Assembly (NCBI GenBank): GCA_963170055.1
Contig: CAUJGJ010000467.1
Coordinates: forward strand, 472,901-536,900
Source of the DNA: Halisarca cf. caerulea
Taxonomy: Eukaryota; Porifera; Demospongiae; Chondrillida; Halisarcidae
Reading direction: 5' to 3'
DNA length: 64,000 nucleotides
The notes under the pieces were generated by a model that saw only the letters and a program-made list of their open reading frames with translations, was not told the DNA's origin and searched no databases. Positions 12,201-24,198 of this stretch are shown here, one piece after another. The stretch's first letter is position 1. The number at the start of each line of letters is the position of its first letter. A program made the translations under genes and the position numbers.

Positions 12201-12890
12201 ATGCTGGTGCTAATACCAATATTTGGCACTAGAACCACGCACATTCCAAGTGGACACACATGAAGTTTCTTAACTACTGTGGGCGTATTTGTGTAGTTTT
12301 GGATATGTTGGTGCTAATACCAATATTTGGCACTAGCACCACACACATTCCCAGTGGACACACATGACCTTTCTGAAGTGCTGTGGGCGTATTTGTGTAG
12401 TGTTGGATATGCTGGTGCTAATACCAATATTTGGCACTAGCACCACGCACATTCCCAGTGGAAACACATGAAGTTTCTGAAGTGCTGTGGGCGTATTTGT
12501 GTAGTGTTGGATATGCTGGTGCTAATACCAATATTTGGCACTAGCACCACGCACATTCCCAGTGGACACACATGAAGTTTCTTAACTACTGTGGGCGTAT
12601 TTGTGTAGTGTTGGATATGCTGGTGCTAATACCAATATTTGGCACTAGCACCACGCACATTCCAAGTGGACACACATGACCTTTCTGAAGTGCTGTGGGC
12701 GTATTTGTGTAGTGTTGGATATGCTGGTGCTAATACCAATATTTGGCATTAGCACCACGCACATTCCCAGAGGACACACATGAAGTTTCTTAACTACTGT
12801 GGGCGTATTTGGGTAGTGTTGGATATGCTGGTGCTAATACCAATATTTGGCACTAGCACCACGCACATTCCCAGTGGACACACATGAAGT
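9250..12890 (+). repeat. 17-monomer HOR, 1,766 bp, two full and one partial copy
   Basis: The marker TATTTGGGTAG occurs at about 9,276, 11,042 and 12,808, each 1,766 bp apart (17 units, two bases short). Units around 9,250-10,240 match 11,016-12,005, including CAGTTGACACAC, GTATATGTGTAG, TCTGCAGAGCTG, CTAGCGCCACG and TTTCTGTTGTG. The part at 10,489-11,119 matches 12,255-12,885. The middle, about 10,240-10,488 against 12,006-12,254, has diverged, with a GAAGAGCTGTTGG unit only in the second copy. Confidence 0.88.
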
Positions 12891-13270
12891 TTCTGAAGTG
12901 CTGTGGGCGTATTTGTGTAGTGTTGGATATGCTGGTGCTAATACCAATATTTGGCACTAGCACCACGCACATTCCCAGTGGACACACATGACCTTTCTAA
13001 AGTGCTGTGGGCGTATTTGTGTAGTGTTGGATATGCTGGTGCTAATACCAATATTTGGCACTAGCACCACGCACATTCCCAGTGGACACACATGAAGTTT
13101 CTTAACTACTGTGCGCGTATTTGTGTAGTGTTGGATATGCTGGTGCTAATACCAATATTTGGCACTAGCACCACGCACATTCCCAGTGGACACACATGAA
13201 GTTTCTTAACTGCTGTGGGCGTATTTGTGTAGTGTTGGATATGCTGGTGCTAATACCAATATTTGGCACT
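12891..13270 (+). repeat. Short stretch of unassigned satellite units
   Basis: About four monomers: a GACC-TAAAG unit, a TTAACTACTGTGCGCG unit and TTAACTGCTG units. I could not place them in one of the clear HORs. They sit between the 1,766-bp domain and the block starting with CATTGGCAGTGG. Confidence 0.75.
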
Positions 13271-15230
13271 AGCACCACGCACATTGGCAGTGGAAACACA
13301 TGAAGTTTCTTCACTGAAGTGGGCGTATATGTGTAGTGTTGGATATGCTGGTGCTATTACCAATATTTGGCACTAGCACCACGCACATTCCCAGTGGACA
13401 CACATGAAGTTTCTTAACTGCTGTGGGCGTATTTGTGTAGTGTTGGATATGCTGGTGCTAATACCAATATTTGGCACTAGCACCACGCACATTCCCAGTG
13501 GACACACATGAAGTTTCTGAAGTGCTGTAGACGTATTTGTGTAGTGTTGGATATGCTGGTGCTAATACCAATATTTGGCACTAGCACCACGCACATTCCC
13601 AGTGGACACACATGAAGTTTCTGAAGAGCTGTTGGCGTATTTGTGTAGTGTTGGATATGCTGGTGCTAATACCAATATTTGGCACTAGCACCACGCACAT
13701 TCCCAGTAGACACACATGAAGTTTCTTAACTACTGTGGGCGTATTTGTGTAATGTTGAATATGCTGGTGCTAATACCAATATTTGGTACTAGCACCACGC
13801 ACATTCCCAGTGGACACACATGAAGTTTCTTAACTACTGTGGGCGTATTTGTGTAGTGTTGGATATGCTGGTGCTAATACCAATATTTGGCACTAGCACC
13901 ACGCACATTCCCAGTGGACACACATGAAGTTTCTGAAGTGCTGTAGACGTATTTGTGTAGTGTTGGATATGCTGGTGCTAATACCAATATTTGGCACTAG
14001 CACCACGCACATTCCCAGTAGACACACATGAAGTTTCTGAAGTGCTGTGGGCGTATTTGTGTAGTGTTGGATATGCTGGTGCTAATACCAATATTTGGCA
14101 CTAGCACCACGCACATTCCCAGTGGACACACATGAAGTTTCTGAAGAGCTGTTGGCGTATTTGTGTAGTGTTGGATATGCTGGTGCTAATACCAATATTT
14201 GGCACTAGCACCACGCACATTCCCAGTGGACACACATGAAGTTTCTGAAGTGCTGTGGGCGTATTTGTGTAGTGTGGGATATGCTGGTGCTAATAACAAT
14301 ATTTGGCACTAGCACCACGCACATTCCCAGTGGACACACATGAAGTTTCTGAAGTGCTGTAGACGTATTTGTGTAGTGTTGGATATGCTGGTGCTAATAC
14401 CAATATTTGGCACTAGCACCACGCACATTCCCAGTAGACACACATGAAGTTTCTGAAGTGCTGTGGGCGTATTTGTGTAGTGTTGGATATGCTGGTGCTA
14501 ATACCAATATTTGGCACTAGCACCACGCACATTCCCAGTGGACACACATGACCTTTCTGAAGTGCTGTGGGCGTATTTGTGTAGTGTTGATATGCTGGTG
14601 CTAATACCAATATTTGGCACTAGCACCACGCACATTCCCAGTGGAAACACATGAAGTTTCTTCACTGAAGTGGGCGTATATGTGTAGTGTTGGATATGCT
14701 AGTGCTAATACCAATATTTGGCACTAGCACCACGCACATTCCCAGTGGACACACATGAAGTTTCTTAACTGCTGTGGGCGTATTTGTGTAGTGTTGGATA
14801 TGCTGGTGCTAATACCAATATTTGGCACTAGCACCACGCACATTGGCAGTGGAAACACATGAAGTTTCTTCACTGAAGTGGGCGTATATGTGTAGTGTTG
14901 GATATGCTGGTGCTAATACCAATATTTGGCACTAGCACCACGCACATTCCCAGTGGACACACATGAAGTTTCTTAACTGCTGTGGGCGTATTTGTGTAGT
15001 GTTGGATATGCTGGTGCTAATACCAATATTTGGCACTAGCACCACGCACATTCCCAGTGGACACACATGAAGTTTCTGAAGTGCTGTAGACGTATTTGTG
15101 TAGTGTTGGATATGCTGGTGCTAATACCAATATTTGGCACTAGCACCACGCACATTCCCAGTGGACACACATGAAGTTTCTGAAGAGCTGTTGGCGTATT
15201 TGTGTAGTGTTGGATATGCTGGTGCTAATA
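13271..15230 (+). repeat. Satellite block with CATTGGCAGTGG markers (1,559-bp spacing)
   Basis: The rare ending ACATTGGCAG at 13,281 recurs at 14,840, 1,559 bp later (15 units, one base short). Both are followed by a TTCTTCACTGAAG unit, TTAACTGCTG, CTGTAGACG, GAAGAGCTGTTGG and a CCCAGTAGAC ending. Between them lies a run including GTGTGGGATATG with AATAACAAT. The same succession, expanded, appears around 55.5-57.3 kb and 58.7-60.4 kb, where ACATTGGCAG occurs at 56,791 and 59,907. The two regions therefore share ancestry. Confidence 0.85.
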
Positions 15231-18200
15231 CCAATATTTGGCACTAGCACCACGCACATTCCCAGTAGACACACATGAAGTTTCTTAACTACTGTGGGCG
15301 TATTTGTGTAATGTTGAATATGCTGGTGCTAATACCAATATTTGGTACTAGCACCACGCACATTCCCAGTGGACACACATGAAGTTTCTTAACTACTGTG
15401 GGCGTATTTGTGTAGTGTTGGATATGCTGGTGCTAATACCAATATTTGGCACTAGCACCACGCACATTCCCAGTGGACACACATGACCTTTCTGAAGTGC
15501 TGTGGGCGTATTTGTGTAGTGTTGGATATGCTGGTGCTAATACCAATATTTGGCACTAGCACCAAACACATTCCCAGTGGAAACACATGAAGTTTCTTCA
15601 CTGAAGTGGGCGTATATGTGTAGTGTTGGATATGCTGGTGCTAATACCAATATTTGGCACTAGCACCACGCACATTCCCAGTGGACACACATGAAGTTTC
15701 TTAACTGCTGTGGGCGTATTTGTGTAGTGTTGGATATGCTGGTGCTAATACCAATATTTGGCACTAGCACCACGCACATTCCCAGTGGACACACATGAAG
15801 TTTCTTAACTGCTGTGGGCGTATTTGTGTAGTGTTGGATATGCTGGTGCTAATACCAATATTTGGCACTAGCACCACGCACATTCCCAGTGGACACACAT
15901 GAAGTTTCTTAACTGCTGTGGGCGTATTTGTGTAGTGTTGGATATGCTGGTGCTAATACCAATATTTGGCACTAGCACCACGCACATTCCCAGTGGACAC
16001 ACATGAAGTTTCTGAAGTGCTGTGGGCGTATTTGTATAGTGTTGATATGCTGGTGCTAATACGAATATTTGGCACTAGCACCACGCACATTCCCGGTGGA
16101 AACACATGAAGTTTCTTCACTGAAGTGGGCGTATATGTGTAGTGTTGGATATGCTGGTGCTAATACCAATATTTGGCACTAGCACCACGCACATTCCCAG
16201 TGGACACACATGAAGTTTCTTAACTGCTGTGGGCGTATTTGTGTAGTGTTGGATATGCTGGTGCTAATACCAATATTTGGCACTAGCACCACGCACATTC
16301 CCAGTGGACACACATGAAGTTTCTTAACTACTGTGGGCGTATTTGTGTAGTGTTGGATATGTTGGTGCTAATACATATATTTGGCACTAGCACCACGCAC
16401 ATTCCCAGTGGACACACATGAAGTTTCTGAAGTGCTGTGGGTGTATTTGTGTAGATTTGGATATGCTGGTGCTAATACCAATATTTTGCACTAGCACCAC
16501 GCACATTCCCAGTGGACACACATGAAGTTTCTTAACTACTGTGGGCGTATTTGTGTAATGTTGAATATGCTGGTGCTAATGCCAATATTTGGTACTAGCA
16601 CCACGCAAATCCCAGTGGACACACATGAAGTTTCTTAACTACTGTGGGCGTATTTGTGTAGTGTTGGATATGCTGGTGCTAATACCAATATTTGGCACTA
16701 GCACCACGCACAATCCCAGTGGACACACATGACCTTTCTGAAGTGCTATGGGCGTATTAGTGTAGTGTTGATATGCTGGTGCTAATACCAATATTTGGCA
16801 CTAGCACCACGCACATTCCCAGTGGAAACACATGAAGTTTCTTCACTGAATGGGCGTATATGTGTAGTGTTGGATATGCTGGTGCTAATACCAATATTTG
16901 GCACTAGCACCACGCACATTCCCAGTGGACACACATGAAGTTTCTTAACTGCTGTGGGCGTATTTGTGTAGTGTTGGATATGCTGGTGCTAATACCAATA
17001 TTTGGCACTAGCACCACGCACATTCCCAGTGGACACACATGAAGTTTCTTAACTGCTGTGGGCGTATTTGTGTAGTGTTGGATATGCTGGTGCTAATACC
17101 AATATTTGGCACTAGCACCACGCACATTCCCACTGGACACACATGACCTTTCTGAAGTGCTGTGGGCGTATTTGTGTAGTGTTGATATGCTGGTGCTAAT
17201 ACCAATATTTGGCACTAGCACCACGCACATTCCCAGTGGAAACACATGAAGTTTCTTCACTGAAGTGGGCGTATATGTGTAGTGTTGGATATGCTGGTGC
17301 TAATACCAATATTTGGCACTAGCACCACGCACATTCCCAGTGGACACACATGAAGTTTCTTAACTGCTGTGGGCGTATTTGTGTAGTGTTGGATATGCTG
17401 GTGCTAATACCAATATTTGGCACTAGCACCACGCACATTCCCAGTAGACACACATGAAGTTTCTTAACTACTGTGGGCGTATTTGTGTAATGTTGAATAT
17501 GCTGGTGCTAATACCAATATTTGGTACTAGCACCACGCACATTCCCAGTGGACACACATGAAGTTTCTTAACTACTGTGGGCGTATTTGTGTAGTGTTGG
17601 ATATGCTGGTGCTAATACCAATATTTGGCACTAGCACCACGCACATTCCCAGTGGACACACATGACCTTTCTGAAGTGCTGTGGGCGTATTTGTGTAGTG
17701 TTGGATATGCTGGTGCTAATACCAATATTTGGCACTAGCACCAAACACATTCCCAGTGGAAACACATGAAGTTTCTTCACTGAAGTGGGCGTATATGTGT
17801 AGTGTTGGATATGCTGGTGCTAATACCAATATTTGGCACTAGCACCACGCACATTCCCAGTGGACACACATGAAGTTTCTTAACTGCTGTGGGCGTATTT
17901 GTGTAGTGTTGGATATGCTGGTGCTAATACCAATATTTGGCACTAGCACCACGCACATTCCCAGTGGACACACATGAAGTTTCTTAACTGCTGTGGGCGT
18001 ATTTGTGTAGTGTTGGATATGCTGGTGCTAATACCAATATTTGGCACTAGCACCACGCACATTCCCAGTGGACACACATGAAGTTTCTTAACTGCTGTGG
18101 GCGTATTTGTGTAGTGTTGGATATGCTGGTGCTAATACCAATATTTGGCACTAGCACCACGCACATTCCCAGTGGACACACATGAAGTTTCTGAAATGCT

Positions 18201-20870
18201 GTGGGCGTATTTGTATAGTGTTGATATGCTGGTGCTAATACGAATATTTGGCACTAGCACCACGCACATTCCCGGTGGAAACACATGAAGTTTCTTCACT
18301 GAAGTGGGCGTATATGTGTAGTGTTGGATATGCTGGTGCTAATACCAATATTTGGCACTAGCACCACGCACATTCCCAGTGGACACACATGAAGTTTCTT
18401 AACTGCTGTGGGCGTATTTGTGTAGTGTTGGATATGCTGGTGCTAATACCAATATTTGGCACTAGCACCACGCACATTCCCAGTGGACACACATGAAGTT
18501 TCTTAACTACTGTGGGCGTATTTGTGTAGTGTTGGATATGTTGGTGCTAATACATATATTTGGCACTAGCACCACGCACATTCCCAGTGGACACACATGA
18601 AGTTTCTGAAGTGCTGTGGGTGTATTTGTGTAGATTTGGATATGCTGGTGCTAATACCAATATTTTGCACTAGCACCACGCACATTCCCAGTGGACACAC
18701 ATGAAGTTTCTTAACTACTGTGGGCGTATTTGTGTAATGTTGAATATGCTGGTGCTAATACCAATATTTGGTACTAGCACCACGCAAATCCCAGTGGACA
18801 CACATGAAGTTTCTTAACTACTGTGGGCGTATTTGTGTAGTGTTGGATATGCTGGTGCTAATACCAATATTTGGCACTAGCACCACGCACATTCCCAGTG
18901 GACACACATGACCTTTCTGAAGTGCTGTGGGCGTATTTGTGTAGTGTTGGATATGCTGGTGCTAATACCAATATTTGGCACTAGCACCAAACACATTCCC
19001 AGTGGAAACACATGAAGTTTCTTCACTGAAGTGGGCGTATATGTGTAGTGTTGGATATGCTGGTGCTAATACCAATATTTGGCACTAGCACCACGCACAT
19101 TCCCAGTGGACACACATGAAGTTTCTTAACTGCTGTGGGCGTATTTGTGTAGTGTTGGATATGCTGGTGCTAATACCAATATTTGGCACTAGCACCACGC
19201 ACATTCCCAGTGGACACACATGAAGTTTCTTAACTGCTGTGGGCGTATTTGTGTAGTGTTGGATATGCTGGTGCTAATACCAATATTTGGCACTAGCACC
19301 ACGCACATTCCCAGTGGACACACATGAAGTTTCTTAACTGCTGTGGGCGTATTTGTGTAGTGTTGGATATGCTGGTGCTAATACCAATATTTGGCACTAG
19401 CACCACGCACATTCCCACTGGACACACATGAAGTTTCTGAAGTGCTGTGGGCGTATTTGTATAGTGTTGATATGCTGGTGCTAATACGAATATTTGGCAC
19501 TAGCACCACGCACATTCCCGGTGGAAACACATGAAGTTTCTTCACTGAAGTGGGCGTATATGTGTAGTGTTGGATATGCTGGTGCTAATACCAATATTTG
19601 GCACTAGCACCACGCACATTCCCAGTGGACACACATGAAGTTTCTTAACTGCTGTGGGCGTATTTGTGTAGTGTTGGATATGCTGGTGCTAATACCAATA
19701 TTTGGCACTAGCACCACGCACATTCCCAGTGGACACACATGAAGTTTCTTAACTACTGTGGGCGTATTTGTGTAGTGTTGGATATGTTGGTGCTAATACA
19801 TATATTTGGCACTAGCACCACGCACATTCCCAGTGGACACACATGAAGTTTCTGAAGTGCTGTGGGTGTATTTGTGTAGATTTGGATATGCTGGTGCTAA
19901 TACCAATATTTTGCACTAGCACCACGCACATTCCCAGTGGACACACATGAAGTTTCTTAACTACTGTGGGCGTATTTGTGTAATGTTGAATATGCTGGTG
20001 CTAATGCCAATATTTGGTACTAGCACCACGCAAATCCCAGTGGACACACATGAAGTTTCTTAACTACTGTGGGCGTATTTGTGTAGTGTTGGATATGCTG
20101 GTGCTAATACCAATATTTGGCACTAGCACCACGCACAATCCCAGTGGACACACATGACCTTTCTGAAGTGCTATGGGCGTATTAGTGTAGTGTTGATATG
20201 CTGGTGCTAATACCAATATTTGGCACTAGCACCACGCACATTCCCAGTGGAAACACATGAAGTTTCTTCACTGAATGGGCGTATATGTGTAGTGTTGGAT
20301 ATGCTGGTGCTAATACCAATATTTGGCACTAGCACCACGCACATTCCCAGTGGACACACATGAAGTTTCTTAACTGCTGTGGGCGTATTTGTGTAGTGTT
20401 GGATATGCTGGTGCTAATACCAATATTTGGCACTAGCACCACGCACATTCCCAGTGGACACACATGAAGTTTCTTAACTGCTGTGGGCGTATTTGTGTAG
20501 TGTTGGATATGCTGGTGCTAATACCAATATTTGGCACTAGCACCACGCACATTCCCACTGGACACACATGACCTTTCTGAAGTGCTGTGGGCGTATTTGT
20601 GTAGTGTTGATATGCTGGTGCTAATACCAATATTTGGCACTAGCACCACGCACATTCCCAGTGGAAACACATGAAGTTTCTTCACTGAAGTGGGCGTATA
20701 TGTGTAGTGTTGGATATGCTGGTGCTAATACCAATATTTGGCACTAGCACCACGCACATTCCCAGTGGACACACATGAAGTTTCTTAACTGCTGTGGGCG
20801 TATTTGTGTAGTGTTGGATATGCTGGTGCTAATACCAATATTTGGCACTAGCACCACGCACATTCCCAGT
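15231..20870 (+). repeat. Nested satellite duplications (1,246, 2,179 and 3,425 bp)
   Basis: Rare markers give the structure. ACCAAACAC lies at 15,561, 17,740 and 18,986. CCCGGTGGAAACAC starts at 16,092, 18,271 and 19,517. A GTGGGTG unit with GTAGATTTGG lies at 16,418, 18,597 and 19,843. Successive spacings are 2,179 and 1,246 bp, summing to 3,425. Thus about 15,230-16,710 matches 17,410-18,890, and about 15,375-17,445 matches 18,800-20,870. CACTGAATGGGCG, a one-base-short version of CACTGAAGTGGGCG, is at 16,844 and 20,269, exactly 3,425 apart. ACGCAAATCCC, also one base short, marks 16,602, 18,781 and the third copy. Confidence 0.9.
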
Positions 20871-23678
20871 GGACACACATGAAGTTTCTTTACTGCTGTG
20901 GGCGTATTTGTGTAGTGTTGGATATGCTGGTGCTAATACCAATATTTGGCACTAGCACCACGCACATTCCCAGTGGACACACATGAAGTTTCTGAAGTGC
21001 TGTGGGCGTATTTGTATAGTGTTGATATGCTGGTGCTAATACCAATATTTGGCACTAGCACCACGCATATTCCCAGTGGAAACACATGAAGTTTCTTCAC
21101 TGAAGTGGGCGTATATGTGTAGTGTTGGATATTCTGGTGCTAATACCAATATTTGGCACTAGCACCACGCACATTCCCAGTGGACACACATGAAGTTTCT
21201 TAACTGCTGTGGGCGTATTTGTGTAGTGTTGGATATGCTGGTGCTAATACCAATATTTGGCACTAGCACCACGCACATTCCCAGTGGACACACATAAAGT
21301 TTCTTAACTGCTGTGGGCGTATTTGTGTAGTGTTGGATATGTTGGTGCTAATACCAATATTTGGCACTAGCACCACGCACATTCCCAGTGGACACACATG
21401 AAGTTTCTGAAGTGCTGTGGGTGTATTTGTGTAGATTTGGATATGCTGGTGCTAATACCAATATTTGGCACTAGCACCACGCACATTCCCAGTGGACACA
21501 CATGAAGTTTCTTAACTACTGTGGGCGTATTTGTGTAATGTTGAATATGCTGGTGCTAATACCAATATTTGGTACTAGCACCACGCAAATCCCAGTGGAC
21601 ACACATGAAGTTTCTTAACTACTGTGGGCGTATTTGTGTAGTGTTGGATATGCTGGTGCTAATACCAATATTTGGCACTAGCACCACGCACATTCCCAGT
21701 GGACACACATGACCTTTCTGAAGTGCTGTGGGCGTATTAGTGTAGTGTTGATATGCTGGTGCTAATACCAATATTTGGCACTAGCACCACGCACATTCCC
21801 AGTGGAAACACATGAAGTTTCTTCACTGAAGTGGGCGTATATGTGTAGTGTTGGATATGCTGGTGCTAATACCAATATTTGGCACTAGCACCACGCACAT
21901 TCCCAGTGGACACACATGAAGTTTCTTAACTGCTGTGGGCGTATTTGTGTAGTGTTGGATATGCTGGTGCTAATACCAATATTTGGCACTAGCACCACGC
22001 ACATTCCCAGTGGACACACATGAAGTTTCTTAACTGCTGTGGGCGTATTTGTGTAGTGTTGGATATGCTGGTGCTAATACCAATATTTGGCACTAGCACC
22101 ACGCACATTCCCACTGGACACACATGACCTTTCTGAAGTGCTGTGGGCGTATTTGTGTAGTGTTGATATGCTGGTGCTAATACCAATATTTGGCAGTAGC
22201 ACCACGCACATTCCCAGAGGAAACACATGAATTTTATTCACTGAAGTGGGCGTATATGTGTAGTGTTGGATATGCTGGTGCTAATACCAATATTTGGCAC
22301 TAGCACCACGCACATTCCCAGTGGACACACATGAACATTCTTAACTGCTGTGGGCGTATTTGTGTAGTGTTGGATATGCTGGTGCTAATACCAATATTTG
22401 GCACTAGCACCACGCACATTCTCAGTGGACACACATGAAGTTTCTTAACTGCTGTGGGCGTATTTGTGTAGTGTTGGATATGTTGGTGCTAATACCAATA
22501 TTTGGCACTAGCACCACGCACATTCCCAGTGGACACACATGAAGTTTCTGAAGTGCTGTGGGTGTATTTGTGTAGATTTGGATATGCTGGTGCTAATACC
22601 AATATTTGGCACTAGCACCACGCACATTCCCAGTGGACACACATGAAGTTTCTTAACTACTGTGGGCGTATTTGTGTAATGTTGAATATGCTGGTGCTAA
22701 TACCAATATTTGGTACTAGCACCACGCAAATCCCAGTGGACACTCATGAAGTTTCTTAACTACTGTGGGCGTATTTGTGTAGTGTTGGATATGCTGGTAC
22801 TAATACCAATATTTGGCACTAGCACCACGCACATTCCCACTGGACACACATGACCTTTCTGAAGTGCTGTGGGCGTATTAGTGTAGTGTTGATATGCTGG
22901 TGCTAATACCAATATTTGGCACTAGCACCACGCACATTCCCAGAGGAAACACATGAATTTTATTCACTGAAGTTGGCGTATATGTGTAGTGTTGGATATG
23001 CTGGTGCTAATACCAATATTTGGCACTAGCACCACGCACATTCCCAGTGGACACACATGAAGTTTCTTAACTGCTGTGGGCGTATTTGTGTAGTGTTGGA
23101 TATGCTGGTGCTAATACCAATATTTGGCACTAGCACCACGCACATTCCCAGTGGACACACATGAAGTTTCTTAACTGCTGTGGGCGTATTTGTGTAGTGT
23201 TGGATATGCTGGTGCTAATACCAATATTTGGCACTAGCACCACGCACATTCCCAGTGGACATACATGACCTTTCTCAAGTGCTGTGGGCGTATTTGTGTA
23301 GTGTTGATATGCTGGTGCTAATACCAATATTTGGCACTAGCACCACGCACATTCCCAGAGGAAACACATGAATTTTATTCACTGAAGTTGGCGTATATGT
23401 GTAGTGTTGGATATGCTGGTGCTAATACCAATATTTGGCACTAGCACCACGCACATTCCAGTGGACACACATGAACATTCTTAACTGCTGTGGGCGTATT
23501 TGTGTAGTGTTGGATATGCTGGTGCTAATACCAATATTTGGCACTAGCACCACGCACATTCTCAGTGGACACACATGAAGTTTCTTAACTGCTGTGGGCG
23601 TATTTGTGTAGTGTTGGATATGTTGGTGCTAATACCAATATTTGGCACTAGCACCACGCACATTCCCAGTGGACACAC
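20871..23678 (+). repeat. 11-monomer HOR, ~1,141 bp
   Basis: The unit GTGGGTGTATT with GTAGATTTGG starts at 21,398, 22,539 and 23,679, spacings 1,141 and 1,140 bp. The second interval holds an extra one-base loss, ACATTCCAGTGG near 23,455. Later copies acquire units reading GAATTTTATTCACTG after CCCAGAGGAAACAC (22,230, 22,956, 23,371) and GAACATTCTTAACTG. These replace the TTCTTCACTGAAG and TTAACTGCTG units of the earlier copy, so the HOR was evolving as it spread. About 22,121-25,029 is homologous to 61,320-64,000. Confidence 0.87.
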
Positions 23679-24198
23679 ATGAAGTTTCTGAAGTGCTGTG
23701 GGTGTATTTGTGTAGATTTGGATATGCTGGTGCTAATACCAATATTTGGCACTAGCACCACGCACATTCCCAGTGGACACACATGAAGTTTCTGAAGGGC
23801 TGTGGGCGTATTTGTGTAGTGTGGGATATGCTGGTGCTAATACCAATATTTGGCACTAGCACCACGCACATTCCCAGTGGACACACATGAAGTTTCTGAA
23901 GTGCTGTGGGTGTATTTGTGTAGATTTGGATATGCTGGTGCTAATACCAATATTTGGCACTAGCACAACGCACATTCCCAGTGGACACACATGAAGTTTC
24001 TGAAGGGCTGTGGGCGTATTTGTGTAGTGTGGGATATGCTGGTGCTAATACCAATATTTGGCACTAGCACCACGCACATTCCCAGTGGACACACATGAAG
24101 TTTCTGAAGTGCTGTGGGCGTATTTGTGTAGATTTGGATAAGCTGGTGCTAATACCAATATTTGGCACTAGCACCACGCACATTCCCAGTGGACACAC
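23679..24198 (+). repeat. 208-bp dimeric HOR
   Basis: Two unit types alternate: GTGGGTGTATT with GTAGATTTGG (23,679 and 23,887) and GAAGGGCTGTGGGCG with GTGTGGGATATG (23,783 and 23,991). A GATTTGGATAAGCTGG variant closes the run at 24,095. The same run stands at 62,624-63,143, offset 38,945 bp, with small differences (TTTCTGTAGATTTGG and GTGGTCG) in the later copy. Confidence 0.88.

Noticed and set aside
22230..23470. Transposable element insertion suspected from the GAATTTTATTCACTG units
   Set aside because: The units keep 104-bp register and satellite sequence on both sides; there is no target-site duplication, terminal repeat or foreign sequence.
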